10,346 nt of DNA from JBGZEX01 sp041846495. GTDB lineage: Bacteria > Bacteroidota > Bacteroidia > Bacteroidales > Marinifilaceae. A program made the translations under genes and the position numbers. The stretch is from the NCBI GenBank assembly GCA_041846495.1, contig JBGZEX010000051.1, positions 1 through 10,346 of the forward strand. The letters run 5' to 3'. This document shows positions 1 to 5,329 of the stretch, piece by piece (positions within the stretch are counted from its first letter, which is position 1; each line of letters begins with the position of its first letter). A model generated the notes under the pieces. The model was given only the letters and a program-made list of their open reading frames with translations. It did no database searches and was not told the DNA's origin.

Positions 1-27
1 AAAATAACGATAAGTTCATAAGATATT

Positions 28-138
28 AAAAGGTGTCTATAGCAAAGGGGATCCACCTCTACCCATTCCGAACAGAGAAGTTAAGCCCTTTAGCGCTGAT
101 GGTACTGCCTTATGGTGGGAGAGTAGGTCGATGCCGAA
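28..138 (+). rRNA. rrf: 5S ribosomal RNA
   Basis: This is the 5S rRNA, a structural RNA of the large ribosomal subunit. The loop B/C core CCATTCCGAACAGAGAAGTT (64-83) and the 3' part GGTGGGAGAGTAGGTCG (114-130) are near-universal 5S landmarks. The ends form helix I: GGTGTC at 32-37 pairs with GATGCC at 130-135, with one or two wobbles. The exact termini are uncertain by a few bases. The gene is the last rRNA of an operon whose 16S and 23S genes must lie to the left, outside the window. A tRNA-Met gene follows 36 bases downstream, as in Bacteroides-type rRNA operons. Confidence 0.95.
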
Positions 139-146
139 TTTGATAG

Positions 147-172
147 AGTCGCCGGTTTTGCCGGCGACTTTT
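147..172 (+). terminator. Hairpin between 5S rRNA and tRNA-Met
   Basis: AGTCGCCGG (147-155) and CCGGCGACT (161-169) form a perfect 9-bp GC-rich stem with a 5-base loop, followed by a short T tract (169-172). It looks like an intrinsic terminator, but the tRNA begins 3 bases later with no visible promoter between. It is therefore either a weak or partial terminator or a processing signal separating 5S from the tRNA. Confidence 0.6.
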
Positions 173-174
173 AT

Positions 175-248
175 GGCGAGGTAGCTCAGCTGGTCAGAGC
201 GCATGATTCATAATCATGAGGTCGGCGGTTCAAGCCCGCCTCTCGCTA
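175..248 (+). tRNA. tRNA-Met (anticodon CAT, elongator type)
   Basis: A complete cloverleaf folds by hand. The acceptor GGCGAGG (175-181) pairs with TCTCGCT (241-247), with G-U at both ends. The D stem is GCTC/GAGC (184-187/197-200), the anticodon stem CATGA/TCATG (202-206/214-218) with anticodon CAT at 209-211, and the T stem GGCGG/CCGCC (224-228/236-240) with loop TTCAAGC. The discriminator is A248 and CCA is not encoded. The anticodon stem lacks the three G-C pairs of initiator tRNA, so this is not fMet. A CAT anticodon could also be tRNA-Ile2 with lysidine-modified C34; the position after 5S rRNA favours Met. Confidence 0.93.
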
Positions 249-253
249 CATGG

Positions 254-291
254 ATTGTACAACGGATTTATATTTGTTGTACAATTTTTTT
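254..291 (+). terminator. Intrinsic terminator of the rRNA/tRNA-Met operon
   Basis: ATTGTACAAC (254-263) and GTTGTACAAT (276-285) form a perfect 10-bp stem around a 12-base loop, followed by a run of T to 291. It starts 6 bases after the tRNA-Met gene and is the obvious end of the rRNA operon transcript. Confidence 0.9.
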
Positions 292-399
292 ATATTATAT
301 AGTGGCTATATTCTCTCCTTTCAAGTGCTGAATTCTTTTGGAGAGAGAATCCGTTTCGCTGTATTTTTTATATGTATGCGGATATTTTTCTTTTGTTTG
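292..399. other. Spacer between the two tRNA genes
   Basis: AT-rich spacer without a credible gene. TTCTCTCC (311-318) can pair with GGAGAGAG (340-347) across a 21-base loop, but no T tract follows. A minus-strand reading frame covering 295-510 is only the antisense of tRNA-Pro plus flank. Confidence 0.5.
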
Positions 400-431
400 T
401 TTGGTAAATGAATAAAAATAAATTAAATTTG
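400..431 (+). promoter_or_regulatory. Bacteroidota-type promoter for tRNA-Pro
   Basis: A TTTG element at 400-403 and TAAATTTG at 424-431 match the primary sigma consensus of Bacteroidota (TTTG at about -33, TAnnTTTG at about -7). The 20-base spacing is within the usual 19-21. The predicted transcript start is about 5-8 bases after 431, just before the tRNA at 442, so the gene is transcribed separately from the rRNA operon. The call is motif matching, supported by the fit in spacing and position. Confidence 0.75.
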
Positions 432-441
432 CATCGCAATT

Positions 442-515
442 CGGGATGTAGCTCAGCCCGGTAGAGTCCACGTCTGGGGGGCGTGTTGTCGCAGGTTCAA
501 ATCCTGTCATCCCGA
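442..515 (+). tRNA. tRNA-Pro (anticodon GGG)
   Basis: A complete cloverleaf. The acceptor CGGGATG (442-448) pairs perfectly with CATCCCG (508-514). The D stem is GCTC/GAGT (451-454/464-467), the anticodon stem CACGT/GCGTG (469-473/481-485) with loop CTGGGGG, and the T stem GCAGG/CCTGT (491-495/503-507) with loop TTCAAAT. With U33 at 475 the anticodon is GGG (476-478), reading proline CCC and CCU codons. The discriminator is A515 and CCA is not encoded. It has its own promoter and terminator. Confidence 0.93.
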
Positions 516-526
516 CTATTAAAATT

Positions 527-563
527 AAAGGAGTTAGGTGATAAACTTAACTCCTTTGTTTTT
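527..563 (+). terminator. Intrinsic terminator after tRNA-Pro
   Basis: AAAGGAGTTA (527-536) and TAACTCCTTT (548-557) form a perfect 10-bp stem, extendable by G537-T547 and G538-C546, with a 7-base loop. GTTTTT (558-563) follows. It lies 11 bases after the tRNA. Confidence 0.88.
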
Positions 564-747
564 GTAAGGATTACACTTTTCGGATAACTTAATCCAATAC
601 AAATTGTAATACCAATTGGATTTATATTTAGTTGACCGTTAAAACCCTCAAAAGTTTTTTCATGCACAACCATACTCCCTGTTTGCGCATAGTTTCTTTT
701 ATTCTTTTATTAGGAACAAACCTACTATAAAAAATAAGGCAGGACAA
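564..747. other. Spacer without a recognisable gene
   Basis: AT-rich sequence. The only structure I see is AATCCAAT (591-598) facing ATTGGATT (615-622), an 8-bp inverted repeat with a 16-base loop and no T tract on either side. Only tiny reading frames occur, for example 22 codons from 662 on the + strand. Confidence 0.45.
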
Positions 748-954
748 CTATTGCCCTACCCTTGTCTTAGACACTCCGTTAGAAGTCTCATTATTGCCAA
801 TTGCCATTTGTATATAGAATAAAGCCTCAACAAGTTCGTGCACTTTAAGAATACCTGTCCCCACTCTTTTATAGCTCAAATAAACAAGTCTGTTATCCGG
901 TGTTTCCCGGTACAAAGAATATTGCCCTTTTTTAGTTATACTTGCTTCTATCAC
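748..954 (-). CDS. Small hypothetical protein, possibly a fragment
   Basis: A 68-codon frame with a GTG start. I do not recognise the product. It is mixed hydrophilic sequence, with no signal peptide, membrane segment or Cys motif. The first part (ITKKGQYSLYRETPDNRLVY) looks like beta-strand protein; the last 20 or so residues are low in structure cues. Its start overlaps the stop of the upstream frame by four bases (GTGA, 951-954). That could be translational coupling of two real genes, or a one-base frameshift splitting one former gene, since the frame stays open upstream of the GTG. The surrounding stretch is gene-poor and the upstream frame lacks a proper start, so a decayed gene is at least as likely as an expressed one. 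Confidence 0.35.
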   Translation of the reverse strand: MIEASITKKGQYSLYRETPDNRLVYLSYKRVGTGILKVHELVEALFYIQMAIGNNETSNGVSKTRVGQ

Positions 955-1346
955 CTTTTCATGTCCTCGATAGGAGTAAATTGATTAGGTGTAGCATAAC
1001 TTATCTTGGCATTTTCAAAATAGGAAAATCCATGCTTATCATATATAACCTTACCACGATGCTCCTTTATATTTAGCTCGGGATGAAATGTCATACTAAA
1101 AAACACTTTACCGTTAATCACCTTTGCTGTTTTTCCCTCCATGCTTGACGGTTTATAGTCTATTTTACCGTGTAATTGTTCATTTTGCAACTCTGCATTT
1201 AAAATAACTTCATCTTTTTTCGAGTAACTGATTTCAAGTGTATTACCGCCATATATCGGTTCACCCGTATAGGGATTAGGACACAGATAATCGGGATATT
1301 CAAAAGCCTTAATAGAATTGGAGTTTTGCAGCTTTTTTTGCCGTAT
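951..1346 (-). pseudogene. 5'-truncated hypothetical coding fragment
   Basis: The frame is open for 131 codons between a TAA at 1347-1349 and the TGA at 951-953. It contains no ATG or GTG in its first half; the earliest usual alternative start is a TTG at 1190. The protein reads like real coding sequence (for example NPYTGEPIYGGNTLEI, then VFFSMTFHPELNI) and looks soluble and beta-rich. I do not recognise a family. Just upstream, the adjacent frame reads NTAKKAAKLQ before its own stop near 1309, next to a seven-base homopolymer (1333-1339), so an upstream part may have been separated by a frameshift. I therefore treat it as the 3' part of a broken gene whose end may continue into the 748-954 frame. 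It could instead be a short TTG-started gene of 79 codons. Confidence 0.4.
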
Positions 1347-1355
1347 TTAGTAAAT

Positions 1356-1394
1356 TATCCCTCCTTTTTCCGATTTTGGGATGAAGGAGGGATA
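1356..1394. repeat. Inverted repeat, possible terminator
   Basis: TATCCCTCCTT (1356-1366) and AAGGAGGGATA (1384-1394) are a perfect 11-bp inverted repeat around a 17-base loop. A further direct copy of GAAGGAGGGA occurs at 1448-1457. The hairpin lies between two minus-strand coding remnants and could have been a terminator, but no long T tract follows on either strand. Confidence 0.5.
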
Positions 1395-1496
1395 AGATCC
1401 AGTGCGGGGGACGGGAAGGCCTAAAAACTCTTTTAATTATAAGAGGTGAAGGAGGGAGAAGGTTCGGCGCCCCGAAACCTTGTGCCGTCCGGTTTG

Positions 1497-1716
1497 CTAA
1501 AGCGGCGTACCGTTTTTGTCGGTGATTTTCAGATGGGTGCCGTCCCAAGTCATATAGGTGTGGTAGACCTTGCCCTTTTCTACCGTTTTGGCCGGGAGAA
1601 ATTTCCCGTTTGGCTCCGACTTTTTTCGGGGAAAGCCGGTAGGAAGATATTGTAGGCGTTCGTTTTACCGTATATGCCTGTCGGGCAATACGATGCGATC
1701 TATGGAAAGGATGCTT
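1497..1716 (-). pseudogene. Frame-shifted C-terminal remnant of an unrecognised gene
   Basis: Three short stretches in different minus-strand frames read as consecutive pieces of one protein. They are LSIDRIVLP, then TGIYGKTNAYNIFLPAFP, then KKSEPNGKFLPAKTVEKG continuing to KITDKNGTPL and a TAG stop at 1497-1499. The second and third pieces join if one A is restored to the six-A run on the minus strand (plus-strand T run near 1621-1626), a typical slippage site. No single frame carries a full product, so I call it decayed. The beta-rich, soluble C-terminus is not a family I can name. The evidence is only protein-likeness of adjacent frames; a chance pattern in shadow frames is the alternative. 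Confidence 0.35.
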
Positions 1717-1755
1717 AGATGCCGGCAGGAAAGAGTTTTATAAAAGGCGACGGTG

Positions 1756-1805
1756 AAAAAATAACATGCACCCCGAAAGTTGATATCCAATTTTCGGACT
1801 GCATG
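1756..1805 (-). terminator. Probable terminator of the peptidase-like gene
   Basis: On the minus strand an outer stem CATGC (1805-1801) pairs with GCATG (1769-1765). It encloses an inner stem of CCGAAAATTG against CAACTTTCGG (1797-1773) with one C-A mismatch and a 5-base loop. The sequence TTA then six T (to 1756) follows directly. It lies 35 bases past the stop codon of the 1840-3297 gene. Confidence 0.5.
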
Positions 1806-1839
1806 CACTTAATTGACCGGAAGGTTATTCGAACGGGAA

Positions 1840-3297
1840 TTATTTGTCGATATCCAAAACTATTTTATAGGTTTTGTTCGATTCGAATTTCGGGGCATAA
1901 ATCAGAATGAAATCTTCGGCCAATGCCGCTTTCCATTTTTGCCCTTCGGCTAATCTCGGATTTTTCAAACGTTCGGGGAATATATAGCTGAAAGGAAGAT
2001 CCAATACGTGTTCTTCCTTAAAGTGGTCGCCTTGCATACGTTCCAAACTGAAGTTTTTCTTGGTTTTTACGGTAATAATGCATTGATTTTTTCTTATTTT
2101 GGAACTTACGCTGAAATCTTTTTCGTCTTTGATTTCCTGAAGGCGTACATTCCATGCGGGATCACCGTAGAAAGCCACGACATCTCTATCATGTAAAAAA
2201 CCCAAAATATCTTTAGTCGGTTGAGTTATTCCGATCTTTCTCAACTCTTTCTCGGCTTTGTACATGAATTCTTGGGGTTGATAGAAGGGTATGTGTAGGG
2301 TATGGAGTTTATCGTTCCATTCGTTCATTTGGTACATCATATCCTGAAGATTGAGATAGAATGCTTCCGCCAAGGTGTAGCGTCCGGAATGTGTTAAAAA
2401 ATATTTTAAACCTCCCCAACCGTTACGTCCGTACCATGTCGGAACGACATATCCTACGAACGTAGCGACATTAGCGGAATTCATCCAGGCAATCGCCATG
2501 GAATTTTCGGTATTGTTTACATTACCAATCAGGCAATTGCCTATTGGGAGATAGACCCTACGTTTACCGCTCTCTTTGAGAGGTTTGTGCCCTGAAAAAA
2601 GATCGGCGTACAAATGCCCGTTCTCAGCTTTTATATTGCCGAGGGAGTAGGGCATTTCCAAATTGTTTTCGGTAGCATGAGATGCCGTTATAATGAGATC
2701 CGGATCGTATTCGGCGTAGAGTTCGGTGAATTTTTTCAATATTTCTCCCGGTTCGATATTGTATTTTTTCGGTTCTTTATCCGCAGAGGTTTTTTCACCC
2801 CATACGCCTCTTTCATGGTCTTCTATCCATGCGTACCTGTCGAACCATTTGGCACTTTTGGTTTCGGTTATGGTCGCCAATCCGGATTTGATAACGAGAG
2901 GTTCCGTCGCATTGTTCACCATCCGCATGGCTGCTTCGGCATTGTATCCGGTTATAATACCCCACATAAAATCGGCATAAATATCGTCATCTACATTTCT
3001 GGCCATTCTATTGACATTTTGTACGTATTCTACTCCGATATTCTTAGGGAGGTCCACAATGGCAACGTATTTGGGGCGTATTTGCTTTAAACGCGGGAGT
3101 GCCTCTTCCGGCTTTTCGGCAAACCGGATTATTTCCGCCCGGTGTTTATTGGCCAATGTAGTGGCAACCCGATTCCATTCGGCATTTTCGATTACATCCG
3201 TCCTTGCCAATACGACATAGTTTACTTCCTGTGCATTTGAAGGAGTAATAATCGCCGTCATTGCCAGGATTATAAAAATTAGATGTTTGATATTCAT
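1840..3297 (-). CDS. Secreted C25/gingipain-like putative cysteine peptidase
   Basis: A 485-residue protein exported by a signal peptide (residues 1-22, cleavage probably after SNA). The mature start has a Rossmann-like opening, NYVVLARTDV (26-35), then PKYVAIVDLP (75-84). The segment DDDIYADFMWGIITGYNA (103-120) resembles the Asp/Tyr-rich strand before the conserved GR motif of C25 peptidases. LIITASHATE (201-210) and YLPIGNCLIGNV (249-260) would supply a His207/Cys255 dyad, each at the end of a hydrophobic strand, which is the clan CD arrangement. A beta-rich tail (about 400-485) could be the immunoglobulin-like domain common after such catalytic domains. There is no lipobox and no evident type IX C-terminal signal, so periplasmic or type-uncertain secretion is most likely. 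It is transcribed alone. The export signal is clear; the peptidase assignment is inference from motifs and could be wrong. Confidence 0.85.
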   Translation of the reverse strand: MNIKHLIFIILAMTAIITPSNAQEVNYVVLARTDVIENAEWNRVATTLANKHRAEIIRFAEKPEEALPRLKQIRPKYVAIVDLPKNIGVEYVQNVNRMARNVDDDIYADFMWGIITGYNAEAAMRMVNNATEPLVIKSGLATITETKSAKWFDRYAWIEDHERGVWGEKTSADKEPKKYNIEPGEILKKFTELYAEYDPDLIITASHATENNLEMPYSLGNIKAENGHLYADLFSGHKPLKESGKRRVYLPIGNCLIGNVNNTENSMAIAWMNSANVATFVGYVVPTWYGRNGWGGLKYFLTHSGRYTLAEAFYLNLQDMMYQMNEWNDKLHTLHIPFYQPQEFMYKAEKELRKIGITQPTKDILGFLHDRDVVAFYGDPAWNVRLQEIKDEKDFSVSSKIRKNQCIITVKTKKNFSLERMQGDHFKEEHVLDLPFSYIFPERLKNPRLAEGQKWKAALAEDFILIYAPKFESNKTYKIVLDIDK

Positions 3298-3326
3298 ATC
3301 GGTATGAATTAAAAGTTAATATCTGT

Positions 3327-3342
3327 TATATTTGCAAATATA
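3327..3342. promoter_or_regulatory. Palindrome holding a -7 element for the peptidase-like gene
   Basis: TATATTTGCAAATATA is a perfect 16-bp palindrome. Each half, read outwards from the other strand, is a TAnnTTTG element. The minus-strand copy (3342-3335) lies 38 bases before the peptidase-like ATG, a sensible -7 box. No TTTG sits at the usual distance upstream on either strand, so the promoter is only partly supported. The symmetry would also suit a dimeric regulator. Confidence 0.45.
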
Positions 3343-3640
3343 TCAATTATTGCAATTGTCGCCTATGAAAAAGAATATTTACAAATATTTTAACTTCAAT
3401 ATAATTGCATGAATACTTTATCGAGTTCCGATCGATAAAACCTAAAAATCCTCGCTTGACGGAAAAGCGGAAAGAGTGCAGCGGACTGATAAAACCGACT
3501 TTCGGAGTTTTATCGGCACATTCCATTTAGAGAAGCGTAACGGGATTGAAATTTAGTATGAAAACTTCAAAAAGGGGGGACGCTAAGCTTTTGACCCTGT
3601 AAATATTTTGTGTAAATGTGATTCGTAAGATTTCGGTATT
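3343..3640. other. Intergenic stretch with repeats, no gene seen
   Basis: Between tsaE and the peptidase-like promoter I see no gene, only a 15-codon + strand frame at 3365-3412. GATAAAACC occurs at 3434-3442 and 3488-3496, and its inverted form GTTTTATC at 3507-3514. Near tsaE, on the minus strand, TCAAAAG (3594-3588) can pair with CTTTTTGA (3574-3567, one bulge) after a run of six C. This is a weak terminator candidate for the mrp-tsaE unit. Confidence 0.5.
3486..3516. repeat. Inverted repeat / hairpin downstream of tsaE
   Basis: CTGATAAAAC (3486-3495) pairs with GTTTTATCGG (3507-3516) over 10 positions with one wobble, and an inner CCGA/TCGG can also form. No T tract follows on either strand, so it is not a standard terminator. 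A third related segment at 3433-3441 could compete for the same pairing. Confidence 0.5.
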
Positions 3641-4054
3641 TTATACAATTTCAAGGATGCGTTTTCCGTTTTCTTTTTCTGAAAAATAACATTTGAGGGC
3701 ATCCTCGGGAATAAGAGGTTCGATGAGTTCCGGCCATTCGATAAAACACATGGCGCCGGAGCTGAAATATTCTTCACATCCGAAATCGAGGGCTTCTTCC
3801 ACGGATTTTATGCGATAGCAATCGAAATGAAAAACGGATTCTCCTTTATTGGTTATATATTCATTGATAATTGCAAAAGTGGGAGAATTTACGTCTTCTT
3901 CGATACCCAATACTTCGGCTAAATATTTGACGAATGTAGTTTTACCTACTCCCATTTTTCCGTAGAGGAGGAAAATGGAACGGTTTCCGTACTTTTCTAT
4001 GAATTCTTCGGCTATGCGCTTTAAGTCGACCGGCTCATTTATTTCCCATTTCAT
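3641..4054 (-). CDS. tsaE: TsaE, tRNA t6A biosynthesis ATPase
   Basis: TsaE is the cytoplasmic P-loop ATPase that works with TsaB and TsaD to attach threonylcarbamoyl to A37 of ANN-decoding tRNAs, helping the TsaD-TsaB complex turn over. The protein has 137 residues, close to the usual bacterial length. Visible motifs are the Walker A loop GKMGVGKTT (32-40), SPTF (57-60, the switch-like segment), HFDCYR (76-81) and FIEWPE (104-109) with the conserved Glu-Trp-Pro of the family. The ATG at 4054 gives an N-terminus of normal length. It follows mrp by 4 bases, so the two are almost certainly co-transcribed and tsaE translation may be coupled to mrp. No partner tsaB or tsaD is in the window. Nothing appears missing. 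Confidence 0.95.
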   Translation of the reverse strand: MKWEINEPVDLKRIAEEFIEKYGNRSIFLLYGKMGVGKTTFVKYLAEVLGIEEDVNSPTFAIINEYITNKGESVFHFDCYRIKSVEEALDFGCEEYFSSGAMCFIEWPELIEPLIPEDALKCYFSEKENGKRILEIV

Positions 4055-4058
4055 GGAC

Positions 4059-5138
4059 TTAATTTGAAATACGCACCCTTTTTGCCGTCATACCGTTGGT
4101 TTCGACAATAAAGGCTAATTTATTCGCTACATCCATGAATGCCATTCCTACGATGCTATTTTCATCGTATGCGGAAGGACATCCGTTATCGCAGCATTCT
4201 CTGATGCTTTGCACGATGGGTATTTGTCCCAATAAGGGAATTCCCGTTTTTTCCGCAAGTTTTTTGGCACCTTCCTTTCCGAAAATATAGTATTTGTTTT
4301 CGGGAAGTTCTTCGGGAGTAAACCATGCCATATTTTCGATCAATCCCAGCACGGGTACGTTTACGCCTTCGCTTTGAAACATGTTGATACCTTTGGTTGC
4401 ATCGGCCAGAGCAACGGCTTGAGGGGTGCTTACGACAACGGCACCGTCGAGGGCGATGGTTTGTACGACCGTCAGGTGAATATCGCTCGTTCCGGGAGGG
4501 AGGTCTATAAGCAAGTAATCCAATTCGTCCCAAAAACCCTGCTCTATAATTTGTTTCAGAGCATTGGACGCTAAGGGACCTCTCCATACCGTGGCCGAAT
4601 CGGGTTCTACAAAGAAGCCGATGGACAGAAGTTTGATATCGTAACGTTCTACGGGTACGATATATTGCCGTTCTCCTACGGTTTTCAAATCCGGTCGGGC
4701 ATCTTCGCATCCGAACATTTTCGGAATGGAAGGGCCGAATATGTCCGCATCGATTAAACCTACTTTATATCCCGATTTTGCAAGGGCTATCGACAGATTG
4801 GCGGAAACGGTGGATTTACCTACACCTCCCTTTCCGGAAGATACGGCGATTATATGTTTGACTTTTTCCAAAGAAGCGGGACGTTCGAGGTCTTTACTGA
4901 AAATTTTTTCGATACGGACATTTTCAAAACCGCCTTTTTCTTTTAGAATGTTTTCGCATTTTTGGATGATACTTCTTATGAACGGATCATCGGTTTTTTG
5001 AAAAATCAATTGAAAACGTATGGTTTTATCTTCAATTTGCATATTGTGTACCATATCTAAGGCGATGACGTCTTTGGAGGATCCCGGATACTTGACCTCC
5101 CTTAATAAATCTCGAGCGTTTTTTAAAATATTTTCCAT
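4059..5138 (-). CDS. mrp: Mrp/ApbC-type Fe-S cluster carrier ATPase
   Basis: A cytoplasmic ATPase of the Mrp/NBP35 family, thought to carry and deliver iron-sulfur clusters. It has 359 residues, a typical length. The N-terminal MIP18/DUF59-like domain covers about 1-80 (LDMVHNMQIEDKTIRFQLIF, 27-46). The P-loop domain follows, with the deviant Walker A GKGGVGKST (102-110), IDADIFGPS (129-137) and IDLPPGTSD (211-219). In many Mrp proteins a CxxC pair sits shortly after the NM motif. Here the stretch after ENMAWF (268-273) has none, and the only close cysteines nearby are Cys315, Cys316 and Cys320. From memory, other Bacteroidales Mrp proteins also lack the CxxC at that place. The ATG at 5138 is supported by the complete N-domain. 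It leads the mrp-tsaE unit. Confidence 0.93.
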   Translation of the reverse strand: MENILKNARDLLREVKYPGSSKDVIALDMVHNMQIEDKTIRFQLIFQKTDDPFIRSIIQKCENILKEKGGFENVRIEKIFSKDLERPASLEKVKHIIAVSSGKGGVGKSTVSANLSIALAKSGYKVGLIDADIFGPSIPKMFGCEDARPDLKTVGERQYIVPVERYDIKLLSIGFFVEPDSATVWRGPLASNALKQIIEQGFWDELDYLLIDLPPGTSDIHLTVVQTIALDGAVVVSTPQAVALADATKGINMFQSEGVNVPVLGLIENMAWFTPEELPENKYYIFGKEGAKKLAEKTGIPLLGQIPIVQSIRECCDNGCPSAYDENSIVGMAFMDVANKLAFIVETNGMTAKRVRISN

Positions 5139-5172
5139 TATATGCGTTTAATACGTGACAATTTTCCGATTG

Positions 5173-5197
5173 TTACAAAATTACCATTTTTTTGTAA
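5173..5197 (-). promoter_or_regulatory. Candidate mrp promoter with overlapping dyad
   Basis: On the minus strand TAATTTTG (5183-5176) matches the Bacteroidota TAnnTTTG -7 element, 38 bases before the mrp ATG. No TTTG stands at the expected distance upstream. TTACAAAA (5173-5180) and TTTTGTAA (5190-5197) form a perfect 8-bp inverted repeat overlapping the element, which could be an operator or merely AT-rich chance. Confidence 0.45.
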
Positions 5198-5251
5198 TAT
5201 CTCTTATATACGGATAGGAGAAATAGGGTCGAGTTCTATGAAATCTTATTG

Positions 5252-5283
5252 AAAACGGAGCGAATTTTATTTCGCTCCGTTTT
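5252..5283 (-). terminator. Terminator of the susCD-lipoprotein operon
   Basis: AAAACGGAGCGAA (5252-5264) and TTCGCTCCGTTTT (5271-5283) form a perfect 13-bp stem with a 6-base loop. Read on the minus strand it ends in TTTT, 47 bases after the lipoprotein stop codon. The A and T flanks are symmetrical, so it could work in both directions, but the + strand has no transcript to end here. Confidence 0.85.
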
Positions 5284-5329
5284 ATAATCAGGGTTTAAAA
5301 TTTTCAGATACGATAATTATTCTTTGCGT

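Noticed and set aside
295..510. Minus-strand 71-codon frame beginning MTGFEPATTRPPD
   Set aside because: It is the antisense of tRNA-Pro and its flank. Frames starting this way are a well-known spurious prediction opposite tRNA genes.
442..515. tRNA-Pro as an integration site for a mobile element in this window
   Set aside because: I found no second copy of the tRNA 3' end and no integrase or transposase in the window, so no attachment sites can be called.
1309..1548. Minus-strand 79-codon frame, Arg/His/Pro-rich
   Set aside because: Its composition is that of a shadow frame, and the neighbouring minus frame has the more protein-like end (KITDKNGTPL). Only its last residues may belong to the broken gene.
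1446..1910. Two + strand frames (1446-1655, 1719-1910)
   Set aside because: They lie opposite the minus-strand remnant and the end of the peptidase-like gene, with no promoter or recognisable product.
3365..3412. 15-codon + strand frame starting MKKNIYKYF downstream of the palindromic promoter
   Set aside because: It is too short to support, with no clear ribosome binding site. The Lys/Asn/Tyr content is what AT-rich DNA gives by chance.
4186..4710. 174-codon minus-strand frame inside mrp
   Set aside because: It is Arg-rich and out of frame with the intact, motif-complete mrp, so it is a shadow.
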